DNA of 64,000 bases from Candidatus Endomicrobium procryptotermitis (GTDB lineage Bacteria > Elusimicrobiota > Endomicrobiia > Endomicrobiales > Endomicrobiaceae), in assembly GCA_031279415.1 (NCBI GenBank), contig JAITIP010000038.1, positions 1-64,000 of the forward strand. The letters are read 5' to 3'. A model generated the notes under the pieces. It did not search any database. It was not told the origin of the DNA and saw only the letters and a list, made by a program, of their open reading frames with translations. This document shows, one piece after another, positions 8,668-16,420 of this stretch. Position 1 is the stretch's first letter. Each line of letters opens with the position of its first letter. Made by a program: the position numbers and the translations under genes.

Positions 8668-8812
8668 GGACTGCCGCCTGCTAAGGCTGCTGCCCGCTAG
8701 GGCTGCAGAGCCGTTTTAACTTACCGCCCGCAAGGACTGCTGCCTGCTAAGGCTGCAGCCCTACTAGCGGGCAGCTGTCCACTAAGGCTTGCGGTGTGCA
8801 AGCACTAGGACT
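8640..8812. repeat. Mini-hairpin repeat cluster 2
   Basis: Fills the gap between the duplicated gene start and the capsid gene. Clear units are GCCTGCTAAGGC (8676-8687) and, exactly 16 nt on, GCCCGCTAGGGC (8692-8703). Further copies follow, including GCCTGCTAAGGC near 8741, a longer palindromic variant with GCCC and GGGC arms near 8758-8772, and GTGTGCAAGCAC near 8794. The linker GCAGAGCCGTTTTAAC is also present. The whole 8416-8804 gap without an intact gene consists of this cluster and the duplication. Confidence 0.85.
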
Positions 8813-9761
8813 TTAAAACTCCCTGTAAATTAGCATTTCCCATAGTTAGATTACCCATGAACAGCATTGGATATACTTCAGCGTCTTGATTATATGGAAG
8901 TCTTTCGCTGTCCAGTTTAAAATTTGCATCTTTATGAGCTTTAAAGAACAAATAATCGAGATTAAGTGTATAAGCATGCTGGGTGGGAACATATGGATCA
9001 AAAAACACGGGAGTTCCTTCATATTCCAGAGTTTTAAAACCGGCGTCGCCTTTAACATCTACAGTAATACGTTTTATTGATTGCAGATAAGTTTTATATA
9101 TTGAAAAATATACTTTATCCATAACAATCATTTGAGGTGTATCTGTACCTCTGGTGCATCTTAAGACGAGTTCGTCAAGCCCCTGAATGAACTCCTGTCC
9201 TGTTGGAAGTGTCCCGACGGATATACCCTGTTCTGCATTAAATGAATATACTTGATTTCTCCAAAATGGATAAGCGGCCCGGTCAATACCGCCGACAACT
9301 CCGGTTGAAGGGTTATCACTTATTAAAGCCTGTAACCCTGTAAGCTCTTTACCGGACGAACCCGTACCATCAGAAAATAAAGAAGCGCCGATTTTATTCT
9401 GCATAGTTTTTTCGCAAACAGAAATTCTAGCTTTTAACAAATTATGTTTCCTAGTTTTAGAATCTGCATTTTTACGAATTTCTTCTCCTGAAATTACAAC
9501 ATTTGCATTTGCCTGTTTCCACGCAAATTTAGCGGCAGTCAATACGGGGTTAGCTGTAACTTCAAGGAGTTCAAAACCTGAATACCATTTAAACGTTGAG
9601 TTCTCAGCATACATAAGGTCTTCTTCTATTTCATCTCCTCCGTCAAGAAGCGTTGTATTACTACCTGCTTTAAGTCTGTTAAGTAATGCATTATGTTCAA
9701 GCACATTATCAAATAAAGTATCTGAATATGCGTTAAGTGTTGCAACAATTAAATCTCTCAT
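8805..9761 (-). CDS. Phage major capsid protein
   Basis: 318 aa, AAGGAAA before the ATG at 9761. The pattern is that of a common HK97-fold capsid family of tailed phages: an N-terminal ATLNAYSDTLFDNV helix, FKWYSGFELL, WKQANANVVISGEEI, and in the middle LFSDGTGSSGKELTGLQALI with GGIDRAAYPFWRNQ. The C-terminal half contains strand-rich segments (TPQMIVMDKVYFSIYKTYL, YEGTPVFFDPY). No separate protease is visible and the N-terminus lacks a long delta domain. It lies directly downstream of the scaffold gene, the usual portal-scaffold-capsid order. Confidence 0.85.
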   Translation of the reverse strand: MRDLIVATLNAYSDTLFDNVLEHNALLNRLKAGSNTTLLDGGDEIEEDLMYAENSTFKWYSGFELLEVTANPVLTAAKFAWKQANANVVISGEEIRKNADSKTRKHNLLKARISVCEKTMQNKIGASLFSDGTGSSGKELTGLQALISDNPSTGVVGGIDRAAYPFWRNQVYSFNAEQGISVGTLPTGQEFIQGLDELVLRCTRGTDTPQMIVMDKVYFSIYKTYLQSIKRITVDVKGDAGFKTLEYEGTPVFFDPYVPTQHAYTLNLDYLFFKAHKDANFKLDSERLPYNQDAEVYPMLFMGNLTMGNANLQGVLKS

Positions 9762-9785
9762 TTTTAATTTCCTTTTTAATTTTTT

Positions 9786-11060
9786 TTATTCAAGCCTTTG
9801 AGCTTCTTCTCTTATAATGTCATCAAGCGTTTTTTTATACTTTCTTTCTGTTCCTATTGCCATTGAATCTGTTACGCCTATAGAACTTGCTTTTTTTGCC
9901 TTTTGCGCTGTAATTGCCTGTCGTGAATTATTGTCTGTAAAACCTTGCGGGTGAGGTGTTGTTATAAAATTGCCGTCTGCTAAGGCTTGCTGTCCTAAAT
10001 TGCTGCCTGCTAAGGCTTGCTGTCCTAAATTGCCGTCTGCTAAGGCTTGCTGTCCTAAATTGCCGCCTGCTAAGGCTTGCTGTCCTAAATTGCCGCCTGC
10101 TAAGGCGCCAGACCCGTTGTTAATTTCCCTGAGGACTTTTTCACGTACTTTAGGATTTAACCAGATAGCTTTTTCATATAAATCTGTTAAATCTGTAATA
10201 CCTGTTTGGGTTGCCAGTTGAGCCATATCCTGCTCAACTTCTTGGAAATAAGGATATTTTTTATTACCTTTTTCGTCTTGTGCATTTACAAATTTTTCCA
10301 GTTCATTTTCCAAATCTTGCTGAGCCCGTTTAACGTGCAAGGCTTTTAACTGCCTATTTTGTATTTCAAGGGGAGCAAGTCGATTATATACTGGGTCTGT
10401 TGCTCTTTGCGCCTGCTGTTTTAATCCATTTACTAACGTGTCAAAATTTATGCCTCTTTGAACCATTACATTAAAAATAAACCCTACTGGGTCTGCCGTT
10501 ATAAGCCTGTCAGCTTCAACTAAACTATTTATATATTGTGCTTTACTTATATTATTTTCTTCAAAATATTTATCGTGTTCACTTAACAAATCATTAATAT
10601 TGTTATATTCTTTTTCGAGTTTTTTAAGTTCTTGGGTCTTTCTATCATAAACGCTTTGAATATTTTTAAACATACCCATCATACGTTTTTTGCCGTCGAT
10701 ATCAAGAGTATTAAAAAAAGCTTTTTCTTCATCAGCCCAATACTTTAACGGTTCAATAACTTCTGTTACAGCTTTTTGAGAGTTAGACGGTTCTATATTT
10801 TTATTTATTCTGCTTTGTTCTAACTCATTGACCTTTAAATCAGCTATTTTTAAAGCGTCTGTAATATTCTTAGCTTTTGGTGCATGCTCGTACAAATTTT
10901 GTGCCTGAACTTCGTTGTGTTGCTCTGTAATATTCTTAGCTTTTGGTGCATGCTCGTACAAATTTTGTGCCTGAACTTCATTGTGTTGCTGTGTAGGTGC
11001 ATGCTCGTATAAATTTTGTGCCTGAACTTCATTGTGTTGCTGTGTACCATTGTTTTTCAT
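9786..11060 (-). CDS. Phage scaffolding protein with two sets of in-frame repeats
   Basis: 424 aa from the ATG at 11060, with AGAGGC 7 nt upstream; a longer frame to 11105 lacks a ribosome site. It is charged, helical and Q/N-rich between portal and capsid genes, the normal place and composition of a scaffold that is removed during head maturation. The N-terminus has three copies of a repeat around QHNEVQAQNLYEHAP, two of them followed by KAKNIT. Near the C-terminus there are four copies of NLGQQALAxG, encoded by a 30-bp DNA repeat that contains the same GCCTGCTAAGGC mini-hairpin as the intergenic clusters. The last 60 residues are basic and helical. Confidence 0.7.
   Translation of the reverse strand: MKNNGTQQHNEVQAQNLYEHAPTQQHNEVQAQNLYEHAPKAKNITEQHNEVQAQNLYEHAPKAKNITDALKIADLKVNELEQSRINKNIEPSNSQKAVTEVIEPLKYWADEEKAFFNTLDIDGKKRMMGMFKNIQSVYDRKTQELKKLEKEYNNINDLLSEHDKYFEENNISKAQYINSLVEADRLITADPVGFIFNVMVQRGINFDTLVNGLKQQAQRATDPVYNRLAPLEIQNRQLKALHVKRAQQDLENELEKFVNAQDEKGNKKYPYFQEVEQDMAQLATQTGITDLTDLYEKAIWLNPKVREKVLREINNGSGALAGGNLGQQALAGGNLGQQALADGNLGQQALAGSNLGQQALADGNFITTPHPQGFTDNNSRQAITAQKAKKASSIGVTDSMAIGTERKYKKTLDDIIREEAQRLE
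9970..10113. repeat. Mini-hairpins with 30-bp period inside the scaffold gene
   Basis: Five 12-nt hairpins (GTCTGCTAAGGC or GCCTGCTAAGGC) repeat with a 30-bp period, joined by TTGCTGTCCTAAATTGC. The period keeps the reading frame on the minus strand. The G/T change in the first stem gives a wobble pair and alters one residue (Asp versus Gly). Confidence 0.9.
10865..11045. repeat. Three in-frame repeats near the 5' end of the scaffold gene
   Basis: Two full copies of about 66 bp and one shorter copy of the same unit. They encode QHNEVQAQNLYEHAP with or without KAKNIT. Copies are nearly identical at the DNA level, with single-base differences such as GTT/ATT, indicating recent expansion. Confidence 0.85.
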
Positions 11061-11112
11061 GTTTTTGCCTCTGTTATATTTTTTCCTGCTTGTGCGCATA
11101 AGCACTGTCAGC

Positions 11113-11266
11113 CAAGCCGTTCTAACCTGCCGTCCGCAAGGACTGCCGCCTGCTAGGGCTTGCGCCCTGCAAAGGGCTTGCGCCCCTTTATTATTGCGGC
11201 TTCCAACTGCTAAGGCTTGCCGTTTTAACTTGCCGCCCGCTAGGGCTGCAGAGCCGCCGCTAGACC
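11113..11266. repeat. Mini-hairpin repeat cluster 3
   Basis: Gap between portal and scaffold genes. Units: GTCCGCAAGGAC (11132-11143), GCCTGCTAGGGC (11148-11159), GGGCTTGCGCCC (11156-11167 and 11174-11185) and GCCCGCTAGGGC (11235-11246). The first two start 16 nt apart. A longer shared module (GCGCCCCTTTATTATTGCGG and onward to CCGTTTTAAC) recurs almost unchanged in clusters 1 and 5, and in part in cluster 4. The portal stop codon lies at the edge of this cluster. Confidence 0.9.
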
Positions 11267-13218
11267 TTGTTGTCTTTATAAGCCTTTATAATATTATCTT
11301 GAGTTTTAAACTTTGCATCATTAATAATTTTCTGTTTTTCGAGTTCAAGTTCTTTTCCGTCTTTAATGGTTTCGAGTTCAAGTTCTTTTGTTTTTATCTG
11401 AGCTTTTAACATTTCAGCCTGAGCTTTTAACATTTCAGCCTGAGCAAGTACCTGTTCGGGAGGAGGAGGAGGAGGCTGTTTAGGGCTTTTAATTTTTTCA
11501 ATTAAAGCTTCAAGTCCGCTTTCAATTTCTCCCTGTAGTTCTAAAGGAAGACCTGTGCCGGAAAGAGCAAAAATGATCAGCCTTATAATACTGTCTGAAA
11601 AATCTGGATTTTGTGAAATAAAAGGCAGCATTGTTTGAATTATTCTAAATATAAATTCAATCATTGTACTGCGGATTTTAAAGCGTCGATTTTCGTCTTC
11701 AAAAATATCGTTGTCGGATTCGACACTAAAAAGATAATCACGCAATTTATTATCTTCGATATACGCTTTAATTTCTAACCAAGAAGGCAGAGAATAAAAT
11801 TTAATAGTCTTTGGGTTTAACGGTGGAAGATTTACGGGTATACCTTTTTGTATTCCCTGTTTTATTGTCTGCTGCCTTACTTTCATAAGCTCTTCAAACT
11901 GAATTTTTTCTTCATCAGAAGGCAGATTAACACCGGTAATATTTTGTAAAGTTTCAATGCTGAATAGTTCACATATAAGTGAACAAACAATTTTATATAT
12001 TTCTTTAATATAATTATTTATTTTTTCTTGCCTGCTGTGTAATCTTAAATTTCCGAACTTACTTTTTTTACTTATAGCTTCAGCTGTTTCATTTACGGCG
12101 CTTATGCTTCTCATAATATCGCTTATACCGGTTATCTCATAAATATTATTTATTAAATTCTGCTGTTGATTATACAGTCCTTCGGCCACTTTCTGTTTCA
12201 TTTCAATAGGGTCGTATGTAAATAGTTTATCAATTCCAAGTTCATTAATCTGGGAACTTACTTCAACTGCAATATATTCATTATCGCCTGCATTATTTAA
12301 TTTATCTGCGATTTGACGGTTAGAAGCTGAATATAAGGCTCTGGACTTTATGCTTTTAATTAAATTGGCTATTCTCTGTGAACATATGCTTAAATCGTGT
12401 GCTTCTTCCTTATACACCTCATATTCTGGAGTAGCTTTCAAATTGCTGTTATTTAATATAAATCTAAACGGTTCAGGTGTTGGAAAAAATCCCTCTATGC
12501 CATAGGGGTCTGTTTCTTCTTTTAAAATATTACGACACTTATCAGATACAAAATAGACTTTTTTATTACTTTTATCCCACATTTCCCAAACATCAATTAA
12601 CTCTTTTTGAGATTCAGAGGCTTTAAATTGTGGTTTTATTAACTCAGCATTGGGAAACTGCTTATAAATATCTTCTTCTGTCATTTTATGGCGTCGAGCT
12701 ATCCACCAAACTTGGTTCCATGTTCTCCCGGAGGAAATCAAAAAGTCTTTATAATAAACATGTTCAATTTTTACACGTTCGTTTGTTACTTTTGTATCAT
12801 TGCCAAGCTGTTGATATTGAGCATTAAAAACGCACCATAAAACGCCCTGACCGCTTAAAAGAATATCAAGTTTAAAAGATTCAACGACTTTTTTTATATT
12901 ATCGGTATTAATGCATATTTCTACAGCCTTTTTAATTATGTCTATAACAGTACTATAAAATAATTTCATTTTAGAATTGGTCAAAGTTTCTTTAGAAGTA
13001 CGCGGTCGGATAATTAAACGAGGTAAAGATGTAAACAATGCGGCAAACAATATTTGAGTATTTGCAAACAGTATATTATAGCGTTTATTTTTTTGTGCTT
13101 TTTTCTCTTCTGAAGCACCGCACGAATAAATATTTTCATATTCGTTTACATTATTAATCCAATCTTTACAGCGTTTTTTAGCATTATCTAAGCGCTCTAT
13201 AAGTTCATTTTGATTCAT
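11260..13218 (-). CDS. Phage portal protein
   Basis: 652 aa, GGGAGAT before the ATG at 13218. The N-terminal half has typical podovirus portal features: an early helical segment with NIYSCGASEEKK, FAALFTSLPRLIIRPR, DILLSGQGVLWCVFNA, and VYYKDFLISSGRTWNQVWWI followed by ARRHKM. The portal ring is the DNA gateway and terminase docking site. The C-terminus is unusual: a run of six prolines (about residue 593) is followed by AQAEMLK repeated twice and a charged coiled coil rich in E and K. The gene lies between the small ORF after terminase and the scaffold. Confidence 0.85.
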   Translation of the reverse strand: MNQNELIERLDNAKKRCKDWINNVNEYENIYSCGASEEKKAQKNKRYNILFANTQILFAALFTSLPRLIIRPRTSKETLTNSKMKLFYSTVIDIIKKAVEICINTDNIKKVVESFKLDILLSGQGVLWCVFNAQYQQLGNDTKVTNERVKIEHVYYKDFLISSGRTWNQVWWIARRHKMTEEDIYKQFPNAELIKPQFKASESQKELIDVWEMWDKSNKKVYFVSDKCRNILKEETDPYGIEGFFPTPEPFRFILNNSNLKATPEYEVYKEEAHDLSICSQRIANLIKSIKSRALYSASNRQIADKLNNAGDNEYIAVEVSSQINELGIDKLFTYDPIEMKQKVAEGLYNQQQNLINNIYEITGISDIMRSISAVNETAEAISKKSKFGNLRLHSRQEKINNYIKEIYKIVCSLICELFSIETLQNITGVNLPSDEEKIQFEELMKVRQQTIKQGIQKGIPVNLPPLNPKTIKFYSLPSWLEIKAYIEDNKLRDYLFSVESDNDIFEDENRRFKIRSTMIEFIFRIIQTMLPFISQNPDFSDSIIRLIIFALSGTGLPLELQGEIESGLEALIEKIKSPKQPPPPPPEQVLAQAEMLKAQAEMLKAQIKTKELELETIKDGKELELEKQKIINDAKFKTQDNIIKAYKDNKV

Positions 13219-13232
13219 AAATATACATCTCC

Positions 13233-13550
13233 CTAATAACTACCCTTTATAAACGTTTCTATAAGCGTTTCATAAATAATATATTTATTTCTAGTTTTTA
13301 TGGTTAAAGCCTTTCCATTTAATAATATTTTTATCTTTACATTTAAAATATTATTTGTATCAATACCATAATTAAACCCTTTAATTGCGCCTACATTTCT
13401 TAAAGCTTTTAAAAACCCGCCGTAATATCTATTTAAAAAACTTAACAAATCTTTATTATTGTTACCTTTATAATTAGGAATTTCAGCGCTGATAACATTA
13501 AGCCTTTTCACTATTTCATTTTTAAGCGATTCGACCGAATTTAAATCCAA
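13233..13550 (-). CDS. Small phage protein of unknown function
   Basis: 105 aa. The best start is a TTG at 13550 with AAGGAAAC 5 nt upstream; the frame overlaps the last codons of the terminase gene by about 10 nt, implying translational coupling. The protein is basic and mixed alpha/beta (FLNRYYGGFLKALRNVGAIKG, then NVKIKILLNGKALTIKTRNK). No family was recognised. Position between terminase and portal suggests a packaging or head-assembly accessory. Confidence 0.55.
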   Translation of the reverse strand: MDLNSVESLKNEIVKRLNVISAEIPNYKGNNNKDLLSFLNRYYGGFLKALRNVGAIKGFNYGIDTNNILNVKIKILLNGKALTIKTRNKYIIYETLIETFIKGSY

Positions 13551-14899
13551 TTCTGTTTCCTTTTTTTCATACTTGACAAAATATCATTAAATGTAATACC
13601 TTTTTTTTGTTCTTTAGCTTTTTCAAAAGGGCTTATATTTTGAAGATTATAAGCCAGTGCTGTATATCTTAAAGCGTCTGCACAATGAGAAGCCCAATCA
13701 TGCAATGGTTCTTGTTTATATATTCCTAGTACATCATTCCACTGTTTTTTATAATTTCTTATTGCTTCAATACCTTCTTTACATTTACTTTCATTAAAAT
13801 AAAATTTAGGAAAAAGAATTCTAACGGCATTAATTGAATCCCAAAGCGGCATAGCTGCTATAACTTCGACATCAAAGCCTTTTATATTTCCATAGCTCTG
13901 TGCAACTTCTCTGCTGCTTTTACCTGTTGACCAATTTTTATTTTCTGCATCATGGGGCAGAAACATTTTTTTAATTTTATATTCATGATTTTCAATCCAC
14001 GCCAAATAATGGGGTAAGGCTTCCATATTATTTTCATAATAATCCAAGAATAGAATTTTATTTTTAAGAAATTGTACAATCCAAATTGCTGTAGCGTCGC
14101 TTATACCGATATCGAACACTGCATAAACTGGATGTTCTGTATCAGGTTTAATATCTCCGATTCTGCCTTCAATTTCTGCCGCTGATATTTCATGTTTATA
14201 AACAGCACCTGCTACCATATTTTGAAAAAGTCCAAATTTAAATCGATTTTTTTCGTCTATACTTAGTCCGTCGAGAATATTTAAATACTCTTTAGGAAGA
14301 TTTTGTATATTATCCTCAGGATTAATAAATATATGTGCCACGCTTGACGGGTCTATCGGTGTATCATCCTGAGGGTCTTTTAACTGAATAAACTTTTTAT
14401 AACTCCAATGACCTTTAGTTGTTGGGTTCTCATCCAAATAAGCTATTTTACATAAATCATTCTTTTGCGAAAATCTCGTATTAGCTTTTAAATAACTTTT
14501 GTATGATATCTCAGAGACTTCATTAAAAAAGCCACCGCTAAACTCCAGCCCTAACACTTTATCAGTTCTTATTTTATCATCAAGTCCAACCAGCCAAATT
14601 TCGCTCCCATTGTTAATAAATTTGATAATCCAATCACTTTTATTTATTTTATATGGAACGCCTTTAAAGAAAAGGTTTAACACAAAGGGCAGGCTCTGCA
14701 TTCCAATAGAATGTTTAACATCAATAAACTGCTGTCTGAATATAGCATGCCTAGCTTCTTTAACTTTCAATGAGCGTATAATCAAATTTCTTAAAAATAA
14801 GGTAGTCTTTCCACTCCTAGAACCTCCGACAGCTAAAATTTCACGGGCACCGCTTACGCATAAATTACGTAACTCTTTTTGTTTTTGTGTAAGAAGCAT
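13541..14899 (-). CDS. Terminase large subunit
   Basis: 452 aa from the ATG at 14899, preceded by AAGGAT; an upstream in-frame start would overlap the small-subunit gene. It is the packaging motor: an N-terminal ATPase with Walker A GGSRSGKT (residues 25-32), an arginine-rich HAIFRQQF segment, and a Walker B-like FSGGFFNEVSEI; then a C-terminal RNase H-like nuclease beginning YAVFDIGISDATAIW with later acidic residues near DALRYTALAY. Length and motif order match terminases of podoviruses and related tailed phages. It lies directly after the small subunit, five bases apart. Confidence 0.9.
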   Translation of the reverse strand: MLLTQKQKELRNLCVSGAREILAVGGSRSGKTTLFLRNLIIRSLKVKEARHAIFRQQFIDVKHSIGMQSLPFVLNLFFKGVPYKINKSDWIIKFINNGSEIWLVGLDDKIRTDKVLGLEFSGGFFNEVSEISYKSYLKANTRFSQKNDLCKIAYLDENPTTKGHWSYKKFIQLKDPQDDTPIDPSSVAHIFINPEDNIQNLPKEYLNILDGLSIDEKNRFKFGLFQNMVAGAVYKHEISAAEIEGRIGDIKPDTEHPVYAVFDIGISDATAIWIVQFLKNKILFLDYYENNMEALPHYLAWIENHEYKIKKMFLPHDAENKNWSTGKSSREVAQSYGNIKGFDVEVIAAMPLWDSINAVRILFPKFYFNESKCKEGIEAIRNYKKQWNDVLGIYKQEPLHDWASHCADALRYTALAYNLQNISPFEKAKEQKKGITFNDILSSMKKRKQNWI

Positions 14900-14903
14900 T
14901 AAT

Positions 14904-15416
14904 TTATAAATCCTTATCTTTGCTGTCAAAATTCAATGTAATATTGTTTGGGCTTTCAATATTTAAATTAAACCTATTATCATCAAAGTTAATACCTAAC
15001 AATTTAAAACTAAGTTCTATAGCTTTTATCCGTGCATTTTGCACCTTTTCTCTGGTATCTGTCGCAACTTCTTTTAACTCTCTACAAAGCTCGTCAAACA
15101 ATAAAGCGCTTTTAGCTGCTATAGGTACACGTAATTGATGTATTCTCCTTAAAACCTCTGGGCGGTTAGCTAGTCTAGATGCTCGTTCCCAAATAGTTTT
15201 ATTATTGGCTTTACTATCTGGATAAGCTGTGATAAAAGCTTCAGTAGCATTTTTCATTTCTAATGCGACTAAATGACAAAACTTTTCTATTCTAGAATCC
15301 TTAAAATATACAGGAATAGACAATAAAAATTCCCGTTCAAATTCTAGCTGCAAAGGGTTTTTAAATTTTGAATCTGAATTAATAATGAAATCCTTTGCTT
15401 TTATTTCTTTATCCAT
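14904..15416 (-). CDS. Terminase small subunit
   Basis: 170 aa, AGAGGT six bases before the ATG at 15416. A helical protein with a central motif of the terminase small-subunit family: FCHLVALEMKNATEAFITAY, then ASRLANRPEVLRRIHQLR, a DNA-binding helix-turn-helix arrangement, followed by a helical oligomerisation region. It would recognise phage DNA and recruit the large subunit encoded immediately downstream. As the first gene of the late run it follows the repeat-rich 1-kb gap. Confidence 0.8.
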   Translation of the reverse strand: MDKEIKAKDFIINSDSKFKNPLQLEFEREFLLSIPVYFKDSRIEKFCHLVALEMKNATEAFITAYPDSKANNKTIWERASRLANRPEVLRRIHQLRVPIAAKSALLFDELCRELKEVATDTREKVQNARIKAIELSFKLLGINFDDNRFNLNIESPNNITLNFDSKDKDL

Positions 15417-15449
15417 CTTTAAACCTCTTTACCTTTTGCCTATATCTTA

Positions 15450-15580
15450 ATGCCGTCCTACTGCAGAGCCGTTCTAACCTGCCGTCTGCTAAGGCTGCCG
15501 TCCGCTAGGGCTTGCGCCCCTTTATTATTGCGGCTTCCAACTGCAAAGTGCTTGCACACTGCAAAGTGCTTGCACACTGC
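15450..15580. repeat. Mini-hairpin repeat cluster 4
   Basis: Units GTCTGCTAAGGC (15484-15495), GTCCGCTAGGGC (15500-15511, exactly 16 nt later), inverted GGGCTTGCGCCC (15508-15519), and two GTGCTTGCACAC copies (15548-15559 and 15566-15577, 18-nt period). Starts with the linker GCAGAGCCGTTCTAACCTGC and includes part of the shared CCCCTTTATTATTGCGG module. Confidence 0.9.
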
Positions 15581-15674
15581 AAAGATTATTTTGAAGTCAC
15601 GAGAATTTAAAAAAAGAGTTTACTTTTTATAAATACTGCGTACCCCTAATGTGTACGCTTCCAAAATAATCTTT
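15581..15674. repeat. Near-perfect inverted repeat, 16/17-nt arms
   Basis: AAAGATTATTTTGAAG at 15581-15596 is the reverse complement of CTTCCAAAATAATCTTT at 15658-15674 apart from one inserted C. The arms flank about 60 bp of A/T-rich DNA. Could be an operator, an origin element, or the stem of a long structured transcript. Confidence 0.8.
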
Positions 15675-15680
15675 ATATAA

Positions 15681-15735
15681 CCTTGCATACTCCTTGCGTT
15701 GTTTCTAACTTTCCGTTTTTAAGCCGTATGCAAGG
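15681..15735. repeat. Perfect 10-bp inverted repeat
   Basis: CCTTGCATAC (15681-15690) and GTATGCAAGG (15726-15735) are exact reverse complements, 35 bp apart. This is compatible with paired protein-binding sites in the phage control region. Confidence 0.8.
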
Positions 15736-15796
15736 GTAAAAAAGGGCTAAAAAAAAGGCAAGCCCTATATATATAAGGGTAAAAAAGGGCTAAAAA
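15732..15796. repeat. 22-bp perfect direct repeat
   Basis: A 22-bp sequence beginning AAGGGTAAAAAAGGGCTAAA occurs at 15732-15753 and 15775-15796, with a 43-bp period. Between the copies is AGCCCTATATATATAAGGGT, itself able to fold with the adjoining AGGGCT. Two copies are too few to be called iterons, but the arrangement resembles a replication or regulatory site. Confidence 0.8.
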
Positions 15797-15869
15797 TGCG
15801 ATTTTTTGCATAATTTTTTTAATGTTATAGACGAAAAAACATTTTTAATTTTTTACATTTTGGATACGA

Positions 15870-16016
15870 CAGCAGTGCTTGCACACTGCAGTGCTTGCAC
15901 ACTGCAAAGTGCTTGCGCCCCTTTATTATTGCGGCTTCCAACTGCTAAGGCTTGCCGTTTTAACTTGCCGTCCGCAAGGACTGCTGCCTGCTAAGGCTGC
16001 CGTCCGCTAGGGCTTG
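15870..16016. repeat. Mini-hairpin repeat cluster 5
   Basis: Two GTGCTTGCACAC units (15875-15886, 15891-15902, 16-nt period), the shared CCCCTTTATTATTGCGG module, then GTCCGCAAGGAC (15970-15981), GCCTGCTAAGGC (15986-15997) and GTCCGCTAGGGC (16002-16013), again exactly 16 nt apart and separated by TGCT and TGCC. Confidence 0.9.
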
Positions 16017-16288
16017 TTATTTTTTTATGTTTTTATGTAAATACCATAGCTTTTAATATTCCCGCTTTTTTTTTCTTTTTATTATTATTCTCTTATTTTT
16101 ATAAAAAGATAAAAAAATAACAAAAATAAAAAAAACCCTTGATAAATAAGAATTTTTTCGTGTTATATATTTTTTATTTTCATGTTATTTTTAATAAAAA
16201 AAGGAAAAAAGAAAGGAATAAACCCGCCCCCGTTTATTATTATTGAGCTAAAATCAGAATTATAATAGATTTTTAAAAAACAGATAAC

Positions 16289-16420
16289 ATGAAAAAGGAT
16301 AAAACAGCACACAAAATGGCATTAACAAGTGAAATGACAGTTATTAAAAAGCTCTTAAGAATTATTGGGAGCGGGTGGAAGCTGATTAGTCCCAACAGGC
16401 AGCGGTTCCAGATGTGTTAG
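16289..16420 (+). CDS. Doubtful small basic ORF
   Basis: 43 codons from ATG at 16289 to TAG at 16418-16420, overlapping by four bases the end of the convergent helicase gene. The peptide is basic (KKLLRIIGSGWKLISPNRQR). A TATAAT lies at 16261-16266 but no ribosome site is visible. No family recognised; it may be chance. Confidence 0.25.
   Translation: MKKDKTAHKMALTSEMTVIKKLLRIIGSGWKLISPNRQRFQMC

Larger units (their letters stand above)
15417..16416. other. 1-kb non-coding gap between late and replication genes
   Basis: Apart from one doubtful small plus-strand ORF (16289-16420) no gene is supported. The gap holds two mini-hairpin clusters, long inverted repeats and a 22-bp direct repeat (listed separately), followed by very A/T-rich DNA from about 16020 to 16300 with long T and A runs. 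Such structure between early and late phage modules would suit a replication origin and/or promoter-operator region, which is inference. Confidence 0.6.

Noticed and set aside
7426-16000. Plus-strand ORFs across the repeat clusters with shared peptide LLLRLPTAKA and similar
   Set aside because: They merely translate the GC-rich repeat modules; no ribosome sites, and the same peptides recur only because the DNA does.
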